A stretch of 15,730 bases of DNA, taken from Myxococcota bacterium. GTDB lineage: Bacteria > Myxococcota_A > UBA9160 > PR03. Location: assembly GCA_030066475.1 (NCBI GenBank), contig JASJBO010000180.1:1-15730 (forward strand), given 5' to 3'. Under the pieces are notes generated by a model, which saw only the letters and a program-made list of their open reading frames with translations, made no database searches and was not told where the DNA came from. The position numbers and the translations under genes were made by a program. Shown one piece after another: positions 7,719 to 14,660 of the stretch (position 1 is the first letter of the stretch; each line of letters opens with the position of its first letter).

Positions 7719-7805
7719 GATGCTGACCGCGAACTCGACGAGAACACCACCCTGCGTCCGCTTGAACCGCTCTCGCTCGTCACGCGGGGCGCGCCCTCGC
7801 AGCCG

Positions 7806-7828
7806 GGCAGCCGGAGCAAACCGGCGCC
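7806..7828 (-). other. Intercistronic hairpin just after flp
   Basis: On the minus-strand transcript, GGC and GCCGG arms (7806-7808 and 7810-7814) pair with CCGGC and GCC (7821-7828) around a six-base loop, with one bulged A on the plus-strand reading: eight G-C pairs in all. It begins about a dozen bases past the flp stop. No U run follows, so it is not a classic terminator. A role in stabilising flp mRNA or lowering read-through into tadE is inferred. Confidence 0.45.
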
Positions 7829-7839
7829 GCTCGTGCCCG

Positions 7840-8229
7840 CTACCGCGATCCGTGGAAGCGGTTCCCTTGCGACCCCAGCTGGATCAGGTGCGAGGCGTCG
7901 TGCGAGTCGATGCCCAGGTTGGTCCCCATGCGGGCGGTTCCCTGGCCCTCGTCCGCAATCCCGGTGGCGTCGAGGGTCACCTCGAGCCGCCCATCGCCGT
8001 CGATGTCGCGCGTTCGGGTCTCGACCAGCTGACCGACGGTGGCGGCTGCGTTCTGGCTGGGGTCGGCGCCCGGCAGCATGCTCGCCACCGAGCCCACGAG
8101 CCCGCCGACCTTCGAGCCGAGCAGGCTGACGGCCACCAGGCTCACGAGGGTGATCCCGGCCACCAGAAGTCCGTATTCCGCCAGGGCGGCTCCTCGTCGA
8201 TCGCGAAGCATTCGGCGGAGCGTGCGCAT
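7840..8229 (-). CDS. flp: Flp-type prepilin with long C-terminal extension
   Basis: 129 residues. The ATG at 8229 is chosen because GAGGAGG lies eight bases upstream; a GTG at 8292 would add an unlikely leader. The basic leader MRTLRRMLRDRRG ends at Gly13, the expected cut site for the TadV/CpaA peptidase. The mature end is AALAEYGLLVAGITLVSLVA, with Glu at +5 and Tyr at +6, the defining Flp pair, followed by one hydrophobic helix to about residue 50. Flp pilins are usually 50-70 residues. Here about 75 further residues follow, including DIDGDGRLEVTLD (75-87), which resembles an EF-hand or dockerin calcium loop. The gene lies 59 bases after the secretin stop; that leader contains GGGAGT/ACTCCC arms flanking 32 bases. 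It is the likely major pilin. Confidence 0.88.
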   Translation of the reverse strand: MRTLRRMLRDRRGAALAEYGLLVAGITLVSLVAVSLLGSKVGGLVGSVASMLPGADPSQNAAATVGQLVETRTRDIDGDGRLEVTLDATGIADEGQGTARMGTNLGIDSHDASHLIQLGSQGNRFHGSR

Positions 8230-8237
8230 GTCTTGTT

Positions 8238-8243
8238 CCTCCT
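8238..8243 (-). promoter_or_regulatory. Ribosome binding site fixing the flp start
   Basis: AGGAGG on the minus strand, eight bases before ATG 8229. It is a near-perfect site, consistent with a highly expressed pilin, and decides against the upstream GTG at 8292. Confidence 0.7.
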
Positions 8244-8288
8244 CGGGAGTCGTGCTGAGAGCTCGAATGGTCCCGCCGGTATACTCCC

Positions 8289-10157
8289 TCACTTATTCTG
8301 TGCCGCCAGGGCCGGATTGGTTCCCTCCGCAGCCTCCGCAACCAGCGCACCGACCGTGTCCGGAAAAGCCCACAGCGCGACTCGGGCCGAGGGCTCGCGG
8401 ACGATCGTCGGCGTCACGACGATCACGATCTCGAGCACGGTCGCCTGACGGTCGACCGTCTTGGCCAGCCAGCCCAGCAGGGGAACCCGGTGCAGCCACG
8501 GCGTGAAGTCGGAGCCGTCGACGTCGGTCTGCGTGATCAGGCCGGCCAGCAGCAGGCTCTGGCCGTCGCGCAGCCGGGCACTGGTGCGCAGCGAGCGCGT
8601 CTCGAACGCCGTCGACGACTGGGTCTCGCCCGTGGAGTCGCGCAGCGCGCTGGTCAGGTCGAAGTCCGGCCGCGAGAGGTCCGGAAGGACGTCGAGCGTG
8701 ACCACGTCTCCCGGCCCGACCAGGGGCCGCACGCCCAGCCGGACCCCGAACTCCTCGAAGACCGTGCTGTTGAGGAGCGCGTCGGCCGTCCCCGTCGCCC
8801 CGGTGGAGACCGACACGGTGATCGGCACCTGGCCGCCCACCTGGAACTGGGCCGTCTCGCCCGACAGCACGGTCGCGCCCGGCTGCGAGAGCACGCGCGC
8901 GATGTCGTTGGTCTCCAGCAGCTCGAAGCTGGCATCGAGGGAGAACTGGTCGGTGACGATCGTCGCCCCGCCACTGAGCGCCCCCGCCACGAGGTTGAGG
9001 GCGCCGAGCTCGCGGTTGTCGCCGTCGGTGACGTCGCCGAACTCCAGCTCGATGTCCGACTCCCAGGTGAGGAGCCGGGTCCGGTCGACCTCGTAGACCC
9101 GGGCGTCGACCCGCACCTGCGGGAGATCCTCGACCTCGAGGAAGGCGAGCAGACGGCCGTTCGCCGCCGAGAGAGCCGTGGCCCGGGCGACGTTGGAGCT
9201 GAGCTGGTTGTTCAGCCCGCCGCCTGCCGTGCTGGTCCGGGCTCCCGCGGCGGACTGGAACTCGTTGAACATCAAGCCGGAAGACCCGCCTCCGCCGCCG
9301 CCGCCGGCGCCGAGCCCACCCGACTCGTTGGCGAGGACCTGGATGCCGCCGCTCCCGACCGAGCGCCCCGTCACGACCTGCGCGGCTGTGATCAGCACCC
9401 GGGTCAGGGTGACCTGGTTCGTGACCTTGCCTCGGAGCAGGAAGGTGTCGCCGTACGGGCTCGGCAGCGCGCCCCGCACGATGCGCCGCACCGTGACGCG
9501 CGAGCCGCCGACCGGCTCGATCGCCCGACGGATCCGCTCCTCCATGATGGGCGGCAAGGTGGTGAGGCGAATCAGGTTGATGACGCCCTGCTCGCCGTCG
9601 CCGGGCCCGCCGAAGAACCGGGATGCGAGCTCGCGCCCCTGCTCGAGCGCGGTGCCGGTCGCGTCCGCCGGCTCGTCTGCCGGCTCCGCGGCGCCGACCG
9701 GCCCGCCGCCGCCGCGCAGGTAGGCGCGCGCGGCCTGCTCGGCGGCCAGCGCGTAGCGGATGTCGGGCACCGTGCCGCGCAGGATCAGGGCGTCGCGATG
9801 CGGAGCGCTCTCGACCCGGATCGACGGATGGAGCTCGCGCAGCGAGGCCGCCAGCGGGCCGAGATCGCGCTCCACGCGCCAGAGCTGCTCCCGGAAGCTG
9901 CCGTCCTCGAACCAGACGAGCAGGCTCGACCGGCCGATGGCCTTGCCCAGCACCATCAGCTCCCGGCTCGTCACGGGCTGGACCTCCAGCACCTCCGGAT
10001 CGCCGACCGCGACGCGCTGAACGCCGACCTCCAGCAGCACGCGCTGGTGCGTGCCCACGAGGATCGACCGCTGCTCGCTGGCGCTGGCCGACGCCGCGTC
10101 CAGCGCCGCAGCGAGCCCGACGAGCAGCCACGCGCGTGCGGCGAGACGGCTCGTCAT
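8289..10157 (-). CDS. cpaC: CpaC/RcpA-type secretin of the Tad pilus
   Basis: 622 residues. Its ATG overlaps the sigma-factor stop by four bases (ATGA). A signal peptide (about 1-26, ending ASASA) is followed by the pilus-secretin N-terminal domain: ILVGTHQRVLLEVGVQRVAV (32-51), then PEVLEVQPVTSRELMVLGKA. A BON-like region follows (about 105-230), then a Gly-rich linker with seven consecutive glycines (285-291). The secretin barrel domain covers about 345-590 (VRVDARVYEVDR, LSGETAQFQVGGQVPI, EEFGVRLGVRPLVGPGDVVTLDV, SLLLAGLI, then VPLLGWLAKT and LEIVIVVTPTIV). Secretins form the outer-membrane channel through which the pilus leaves the cell. All family blocks are present and the length is ordinary for the family. 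It heads the structural part of the operon, directly coupled to a sigma factor. Confidence 0.92.
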   Translation of the reverse strand: MTSRLAARAWLLVGLAAALDAASASASEQRSILVGTHQRVLLEVGVQRVAVGDPEVLEVQPVTSRELMVLGKAIGRSSLLVWFEDGSFREQLWRVERDLGPLAASLRELHPSIRVESAPHRDALILRGTVPDIRYALAAEQAARAYLRGGGGPVGAAEPADEPADATGTALEQGRELASRFFGGPGDGEQGVINLIRLTTLPPIMEERIRRAIEPVGGSRVTVRRIVRGALPSPYGDTFLLRGKVTNQVTLTRVLITAAQVVTGRSVGSGGIQVLANESGGLGAGGGGGGGSSGLMFNEFQSAAGARTSTAGGGLNNQLSSNVARATALSAANGRLLAFLEVEDLPQVRVDARVYEVDRTRLLTWESDIELEFGDVTDGDNRELGALNLVAGALSGGATIVTDQFSLDASFELLETNDIARVLSQPGATVLSGETAQFQVGGQVPITVSVSTGATGTADALLNSTVFEEFGVRLGVRPLVGPGDVVTLDVLPDLSRPDFDLTSALRDSTGETQSSTAFETRSLRTSARLRDGQSLLLAGLITQTDVDGSDFTPWLHRVPLLGWLAKTVDRQATVLEIVIVVTPTIVREPSARVALWAFPDTVGALVAEAAEGTNPALAAQNK

Positions 10158-10693
10158 GCTTCACTCATCAGCGATCGGAGTCGCCCGCGGGCGCGGTTGA
10201 TGCGCGAGCGGACGGTGCCGATCGGCACGCCGAGGCGGTCGGCGATCGCGGCGTAGTCCATGTCTTCGAGCTCGCGCAGCGCGATCACGAGGCGCTGTTC
10301 GCTGCTGAGCCCGGCAAACGCCTGCTCGAGCTGGCGCCGCAGCTCGCGGGCCTCGACCTCGCGCAGCGGGTCGCAAAGCGCACAGGAATCGCTGGCCGCG
10401 ACGCCGGCCCGCTCCTCCCACTTGCGCCGCCGCTCCGCGCTGCGCCGGGCGTGCAGGCTCCGATGCGTCACGGTGCGGACGAGCCAGCCGCGCAGGTTCG
10501 GCGGCATCTCGCCCATCTGCCACAGCGTGACGAGCGCCTCCTGGACGGCATCGCGCGCGGCGTCGGGGCAGCCGAGGATGCGCTCGGCCACGGCCAGCAT
10601 GCGATTCAGGTGCGGTCGCACGTGCAATTCGAGTTCTCGGGTGCCGGACACAGCCCGAGTGGATTCAGCGAGTCCGCTGCTCGACCCCGACAT
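10154..10693 (-). CDS. ECF-like RNA polymerase sigma factor
   Basis: 179 residues from ATG 10693, with AGGAGGGG seven bases upstream. Region 2 spans about residues 24-92 (HVRPHLNRMLAVAERILG, DAVQEALVTLWQM, RGWLVRTVTHRSL). Region 4 spans about 127-175 (LSSEQRLVIALRELEDMDY, then the helix-turn-helix AAIADRLGVPIGTVRSRINRAR). There is no region 3, so it belongs to the ECF/sigma-70 family group. The linker holds a CALC pair (104-107), which could bind metal or respond to redox state; this is inference. No recognisable anti-sigma factor lies next to it. The stop overlaps the secretin start, so the two proteins are probably made together, and the factor may control the tad genes, including its own operon. 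Confidence 0.88.
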   Translation of the reverse strand: MSGSSSGLAESTRAVSGTRELELHVRPHLNRMLAVAERILGCPDAARDAVQEALVTLWQMGEMPPNLRGWLVRTVTHRSLHARRSAERRRKWEERAGVAASDSCALCDPLREVEARELRRQLEQAFAGLSSEQRLVIALRELEDMDYAAIADRLGVPIGTVRSRINRARGRLRSLMSEA

Positions 10694-10821
10694 CCTGGGG
10701 CCCCTCCTTCGGGTTCGCTTCTCTTCGCCATCGACGGCACTCCTGGCGCGCGCAGGGCGCACGGAGTCGCCAGGGGATCCGGCTCCAAGTGAGGTTGTCG
10801 GGTGCGGGCCGGAAACGCGCC
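10694..10821 (-). promoter_or_regulatory. Leader or promoter region of the sigma-secretin operon
   Basis: This 128-base gap between the small exported-protein gene and the sigma gene contains the ribosome site (10701-10708) and a 7-bp inverted repeat, CCTGGCG at 10742-10748 and CGCCAGG at 10768-10774, with 19 bases between the arms. The repeat lies about 50-80 bases upstream of the start codon and could be an operator or leader structure. I cannot identify -35/-10 elements with confidence. Confidence 0.3.
10701..10708 (-). promoter_or_regulatory. Ribosome binding site of the sigma gene
   Basis: AGGAGGGG on the minus strand, seven bases before ATG 10693. It supports this start over the much longer open frame that continues to 11578. 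Confidence 0.65.
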
Positions 10822-11220
10822 CTAGGCGCCGAGGGGAGGGGCTCGTGCGGTCAGGCGCGGAGCGAACTGCGACGGCCGGAGCCCCAGGGAGGGCGGCAGA
10901 TCGGCCAGCAGCCGCGCCGGTGCTTCTCGGGTCGGAAGCACGGCGGTCGGGAGCAGGAAGTGGTCTCTTCCGCGCCCCTGCTTGCAGAAGGCGCACGGGT
11001 GGTCCCACGTCGCGCGATGCGGATGTGCCCCCGGGTCGGAGCTCGACCAGGAGACGGCGGGCTCGGGACCGAAGGAGGCGTGTGCGTGGACGACCTGGGC
11101 CGCCGAGACCGCGAGAACGGCGAGGAGAGCGAGCGACGCGGCCAGCCGGCGGAGACCGCTGCCGGTCGCGCCCGTGATGCCGTGCCGAGAGCACCCTCTT
11201 CTCCAACGCGGACTTTGCAC
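10822..11220 (-). CDS. Small exported protein with His cluster and CxxC (DUF2946-like)
   Basis: 132 residues from GTG 11220, the only sensible start. A basic N-terminus and a hydrophobic core LAASLALLAVLAVSAAQVVHA (about 27-47) look like a signal peptide or membrane anchor. The mature part begins HAHASFGPEP and contains AHPHRATWDHPCAFCKQG (about 65-82, CAFC at 76-79), then a proline-rich tail ending TARAPPL. This layout (hydrophobic leader, short linker, one CxxC, proline-rich end with ARAPP) resembles small DUF2946-type proteins, which may be tied to metal handling. The homology is from memory and is not proven. It lies on the same strand as, and 128 bases upstream of, the sigma gene. It could share its promoter or act as a sensor for it, but nothing in the sequence shows this directly. 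Confidence 0.55.
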   Translation of the reverse strand: MQSPRWRRGCSRHGITGATGSGLRRLAASLALLAVLAVSAAQVVHAHASFGPEPAVSWSSSDPGAHPHRATWDHPCAFCKQGRGRDHFLLPTAVLPTREAPARLLADLPPSLGLRPSQFAPRLTARAPPLGA

Positions 11221-11307
11221 GGCCGTATGCTATCAGTCCGCGCCGTTTTCGGGAAGCCCCGGGGCGGCGTCGGAACTCTCTCGCGATGAGCGGCACAGGA
11301 GCTTGGT
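11221..11307. promoter_or_regulatory. Divergent intergenic region
   Basis: These 87 bases lie between the minus-strand small exported-protein gene and the plus-strand PEP-CTERM gene. AGGAG at 11297-11301 serves the plus gene. On the minus strand TAGCAT, within the plus-strand sequence TATGCTATCAG, lies six bases before GTG 11220. With TTCCCG 17 bases upstream it could be a promoter that gives an almost leaderless mRNA. Matches are weak. Confidence 0.25.
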
Positions 11308-12225
11308 ATGGTTCGCGTAGGCGTGCTCGGGTTGTGTCTCGCACAGGTGCTCGTCGCCTCTCAGGCGGCCGCCCAGGGCGACGGGTGCACCGAAGGGGAC
11401 TGCCTGGTCGGCCAGCACCGCGATGTCGCGATTGCCGTCGAGGTCGATCCCCTCGAGCCCGAGGTGAAGAAGCTCGTCCCGGGCGCCCTCGACTGGGATG
11501 CCCCGTTCGGCCAGGAGGACTTGTTCTTCGGGGACCCGATCGACTCGGTCTTCCGCACCGGCACGGACCTCTTGACAAGAGGCGAGATCTTCTCGAACAC
11601 GCCTGGCTTCTTCGCAGCCGACCCGGAGGAGCCCGGTCTCGAGCGCGTGGAAGACGGGACCGAGATCGCCTTCGACGTCAAGCGGATTCCCTCGCTCGGG
11701 ACGAATCTGGCCTACTGGAGCGGAAACGGAGCCGTGGACTTCGGCTCCGTGCCCAGCTGCGAGGCAATCGGCATCCAGTCCCCCAGATGCGAGTCGAGCA
11801 ATTGCCCCGATATCGCGTACGTCGAGGGACACGACCGGGACGAGCCGGGCTTCCCGATCGCGAGCGTGAGCGAGGGCGCCCTCCACGCGCACCTCCAGTA
11901 CTTCCTGCTGGGCCCGCCATCGGAGCCCACGGAAGGCTGTCCTCCAGCGTCTACGCGGCCCGAGTCCGGCATCTACCTCTGGTCGATGGCGCTCCGGTCC
12001 GACGGCTTCGAGGACTCGGACCCGATGTTCGCGGTGCTGGGGACTCCACCCATTGGCGGTCAGCCCGGCATCACCGAGGGGCAGCTGATCCAGGCGCAGC
12101 AGTGGGTGGCCGCGAACCTCGTGCCCGAGCCGGCGGGCGCGCCGCTCGCCGCCGCGGCGCTCGCGCCGCTCGCCTGGCTCGCCGCGCGCCGGCGCCGGCG
12201 AGCGGAGTCGTGCCCTAAGACGTGA
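11308..12225 (+). CDS. PEP-CTERM-sorted exported protein, unknown family
   Basis: 305 residues from ATG 11308, with AGGAG six bases upstream. A signal peptide (about 1-22, ending AAAQ) precedes an acidic extracellular-type domain. The C-terminus carries NLVPEPAGAP (VPEP at 272-275), a hydrophobic stretch (about 278-294) and a five-Arg cluster, the PEP-CTERM tripartite signal read by the exosortase/archaeosortase system. Inside, GALHAHLQYFLLG (190-202) and SGIYLWSMALRS (220-231), then DSDPMFAVLG, look like a beta-sandwich with a histidine pair; I do not recognise the family. Six cysteines (27, 32, 151, 161, 166, 211) may pair. It is the only plus-strand gene inside the tad region, and its stop overlaps the tadC 3' end by 11 bases. 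Confidence 0.8.
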   Translation: MVRVGVLGLCLAQVLVASQAAAQGDGCTEGDCLVGQHRDVAIAVEVDPLEPEVKKLVPGALDWDAPFGQEDLFFGDPIDSVFRTGTDLLTRGEIFSNTPGFFAADPEEPGLERVEDGTEIAFDVKRIPSLGTNLAYWSGNGAVDFGSVPSCEAIGIQSPRCESSNCPDIAYVEGHDRDEPGFPIASVSEGALHAHLQYFLLGPPSEPTEGCPPASTRPESGIYLWSMALRSDGFEDSDPMFAVLGTPPIGGQPGITEGQLIQAQQWVAANLVPEPAGAPLAAAALAPLAWLAARRRRRAESCPKT

Positions 12226-13117
12226 TCGACCCGACGACCTGCATGAGCTGATGGACGGCGGGGCCGAGGGTCCACACGAGCAGGCCCGGCAGGAACCCCG
12301 CGATCAGCGGGAAGACGAGCTTCTCGGGCAGGGCCTCGGCGCGGGCCAGCGCGCGCTCGCGATTGCGCAGCCGCAGGTCGTCGGCCAGGGGCCGCAGCAC
12401 CTGGGCGAGGCCGGCGCCCGTCTCCTCCGCCTGGACGAGCGCCGCAACCACCGCCCGCACCGCGCGCACCGAGATCCGCTCGGAGAGGCGTCGCAGGCAC
12501 GCGACGCGTCCCAGGCCGGTGAGCTGCTCGGTGCGGTAGATGCGAAGCTCGCGCCCGAGCGGGCCGGGCTCGCGCTGCGACGCCAGCACCTCCTGGATCG
12601 CCGCATCGAACCCCATCCCGGCCTCGGCGAGCGTGGCCAGCAGCTCGAGCGTGAGCGGCAGGTCTCCCTCGATGGCCTGGACGAGCCGCTTGCGCGCGGA
12701 CGACACCACGAGCGCGGGAGCCGCCGCCAGCGCCAGCGCCCCGATCCACGGCGACAGCCCAACCAGGCCCGCCAGCGCACTGCCCACCGCGGGAGCGGCG
12801 GCGGCGTTGATCTGCGCGGCCCGCAGCGCGGGTGAGTCGTTCAGGACCACGGCACACGCGAGCCCCACGAGCGCCGCGGCAAGCGTGGCGAGGCCGAAGG
12901 TCGCCGTCGCTCGGGGATCGCGGAAGCCGGCGAGGTGGAGCCAGCGGCCGATGCGCCCGGCCGGAATCGCGCGCGGGGTCGTATCGCGAACGGGCGCGGG
13001 CTCGGCCTCGCGCCACATGCGCGCGCGGGCGCGACTGCGGCGGTCGAGAGACAGCAGCGCGGCGCCCGCCAGTCCGCACCCCGCGATGGCCAACAGGAGC
13101 AATGCCGCGACCGTCAC
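12215..13117 (-). CDS. tadC: TadC inner-membrane platform protein
   Basis: 300 residues from a GTG directly abutting the tadB stop. It has an N-terminal membrane segment (1-23), two more hydrophobic regions (about 74-92 and 106-138), and then a type II secretion F domain (about 145-275). The signature ALVQAEETGAGLAQVLRPLA (226-245), then RNRERALARAEALPEKLVFPL (251-271), is the TadC form, and a last membrane segment (about 272-288) ends GPAVHQL. TadB and TadC form the inner-membrane base on which TadA acts. It is the last gene of the cpaA-tadB-tadC block and is separated from the main operon by a gene of opposite direction. Confidence 0.9.
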   Translation of the reverse strand: MTVAALLLLAIAGCGLAGAALLSLDRRSRARARMWREAEPAPVRDTTPRAIPAGRIGRWLHLAGFRDPRATATFGLATLAAALVGLACAVVLNDSPALRAAQINAAAAPAVGSALAGLVGLSPWIGALALAAAPALVVSSARKRLVQAIEGDLPLTLELLATLAEAGMGFDAAIQEVLASQREPGPLGRELRIYRTEQLTGLGRVACLRRLSERISVRAVRAVVAALVQAEETGAGLAQVLRPLADDLRLRNRERALARAEALPEKLVFPLIAGFLPGLLVWTLGPAVHQLMQVVGSITS

Positions 13118-13978
13118 CTAGACCACCCTCGACAGGCGCCACATCCAGAGCAGCGCCAGCGCCTGGAGCCACATCGCCGACGCCACCAGCAGCGTCCCCG
13201 TGCTCGACGCGAGGAAGCGGCCCAGGTTCACGGGGTCGTTGCTCCAGGCCAGTCCGGCCACGGCTGCGTTGGCGAGCACCAGCACCGTGACCGATCCCCG
13301 AGTGGGCGCGAGCTGGGACTCGATCCGCCGCAGCAGCTCGACCCGGTCGCGGACCGAGCGGGCCACGACGCCGAGCGTCCGCTCGAGGCTGCCGCCCGCG
13401 CCCCACTGGACCGAGAGGGCGAGAGCGAACAGCCGGACCGAGTCGAGCGGCACGGCCTCGGCCAGACCGGAGAGGGCTTTACGGGGCTCCTCACCGAGGC
13501 GGAGGCGGGCGATCATGCCGTCGAGGGCGCGCCCGAAGGCTCCCTCCGCCTCGCCCGCGGCCCGCTCGAGGGCGTCCAGGGGGCTCGCGCCCGCCCGCAG
13601 CGCCGCGGTCACGAGGCCGATGGACTCGGCCAGGGTCTCCTCGGCCGCCAGCGCGCGTCCGTTCCAGCGGACGGCCACCGTCACGTGCACGATGACGCCC
13701 GCGATGGCACCGGCGGCCGTGGCGTAGGGGATGGCCAGACCGAAGAGCCAGGCGATCGCGGTCGCGACGAGGGCCGCTCCGCAGCCCGGCCGCAGGTCCG
13801 GGCTCTCCGTCAGGACCGGCGCGGACGACGCGTCGTCCTCGGCCTTGGTCGGCGCGTCTTCCTCCGGCCGCCCGAGACGGCGCGCGGCGCGCGAGCGCAG
13901 CCAGGTGCGATGGAGCTGGAGGGAGCCGCCGACCGCCAGGGCGAGCAGCGAGATCCCGAGCACCAGAGAAGTCGACAC
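13118..13978 (-). CDS. tadB: TadB inner-membrane platform protein
   Basis: 286 residues from GTG 13978, with AGGGAG about nine bases upstream. An N-terminal membrane segment (4-21) is followed by a charged linker (25-60), a hydrophobic pair (about 66-103), and a type II secretion F domain (about 113-225: ESIGLVTAALRAGASPLDAL, then ALALSVQWGAGGSLERTL and LRRIESQLAP). Two C-terminal membrane segments follow (about 229-245 and 260-280). The pattern of alternating helices and the QWGAGGSL motif (191-198) fit TadB. It starts 37 bases after the cpaA stop. Confidence 0.88.
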   Translation of the reverse strand: MSTSLVLGISLLALAVGGSLQLHRTWLRSRAARRLGRPEEDAPTKAEDDASSAPVLTESPDLRPGCGAALVATAIAWLFGLAIPYATAAGAIAGVIVHVTVAVRWNGRALAAEETLAESIGLVTAALRAGASPLDALERAAGEAEGAFGRALDGMIARLRLGEEPRKALSGLAEAVPLDSVRLFALALSVQWGAGGSLERTLGVVARSVRDRVELLRRIESQLAPTRGSVTVLVLANAAVAGLAWSNDPVNLGRFLASSTGTLLVASAMWLQALALLWMWRLSRVV

Positions 13979-14014
13979 CGAACGCGTCTCCCTTCGCCGC
14001 AGCGCGGCCCCGCT

Positions 14015-14464
14015 CTAGGAGCCGAGGACCGCCGGCTCGACCAGGATCTCGAACCAGGTGCCGAACGCAATGGCGGGCGCCGCGGCGAACTCCCGCTGGC
14101 GGCGCACGAGCGCCAGCGCGGCGAGCAGGCCGCCGGCCAGCGCCGCCAGCAGCAGGACGCGGACGAGCACCGTCGCGCCCAGACAGGCCCCGAGCGCCGC
14201 GATCAGCTTGGCGTCGCCGCCGCCGAACGCGCCGACTCCGAACGCGATCACGCCCACGCCGAGGCCGATCGCCGCGCCGAGCAGCATGCCCTGGACGCCG
14301 GCGGGGTGCGTGCCAGTCCCGGCCGCCGCGAGCGCGACGCCGGCGAGCGCGAGCGGCACCGCGTCCGGGATTTCACGACTCCGGAGATCGAAGGCCATCG
14401 CGACGGCGGTCAGCCCGAGCGCACTCCACGCGAGATACACGTTATTGAGTGCCGGCCGAACCAT
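14015..14464 (-). CDS. cpaA: CpaA/TadV prepilin peptidase
   Basis: 149 residues from ATG 14464. This is the short aspartic peptidase form typical of Tad systems, lacking the methylase domain of PilD. Catalytic Asp26 lies in FDLRSREIPD (25-34) and Asp84 in FGGGDAKLIAA (80-90), matching the required D...R..IP and GxGD-type (here GGGD) sites. Four or so membrane segments fit the length. It removes the Flp leader after Gly13 of the pilin encoded at 7840-8229. It is the first gene of the tadV-tadB-tadC block, and its promoter should lie in the divergent region 14465-14660. Confidence 0.9.
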   Translation of the reverse strand: MVRPALNNVYLAWSALGLTAVAMAFDLRSREIPDAVPLALAGVALAAAGTGTHPAGVQGMLLGAAIGLGVGVIAFGVGAFGGGDAKLIAALGACLGATVLVRVLLLAALAGGLLAALALVRRQREFAAAPAIAFGTWFEILVEPAVLGS

Positions 14465-14660
14465 GGGAGTTCCGGCCTTCTCCTCGAAACACGGCGCGAA
14501 CGGGAAGGGGAACTACACCACACCTGCTGGCACTGACAACATGACACTTCACGCCCACGGCGCCCACTCTCACGAGAGATCCTCGTACTCGCCAGCGAGG
14601 CGCCAGGGAAAGGGCATGGAGACCGAACACATGGAGACCGACGTGGACACTGGATCGGGG
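14465..14660. promoter_or_regulatory. Divergent intergenic region between cpaA and a PEP-CTERM gene
   Basis: These 196 bases lie between oppositely directed starts. On the minus strand TTGTCA (near 14536-14541) with a TAGTTC about 18 bases downstream is a weak candidate promoter for cpaA. On the plus strand GGGGAACT (near 14506) followed about 16-18 bases later by ACTGACA is loosely like an ECF-type promoter. Neither is convincing. An 11-base direct repeat, ATGGAGACCGA at 14616 and 14631, provides two in-frame ATGs upstream of the start chosen for the next gene. Confidence 0.3.

Noticed and set aside
8230..8292. Alternative flp start at GTG 8292
   Set aside because: It would add 21 residues before a normal prepilin leader and has no ribosome site; ATG 8229 has a near-ideal one.
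10154..11578. 474-residue version of the sigma factor
   Set aside because: The extra N-terminus is low-complexity Arg/Pro/Ser and crosses two other genes; ATG 10693 has an excellent ribosome site.
14532..14560. Sigma-54 promoter suggested by TGGCAC
   Set aside because: The -12 TTGCA-type element is missing at the required spacing.
14541..14660. Upstream ATG 14541 as start of the second PEP-CTERM gene
   Set aside because: It gives a 40-residue charged, His-containing leader before a normal signal peptide; 14661 fits better, although 14616 or 14631 remain possible.
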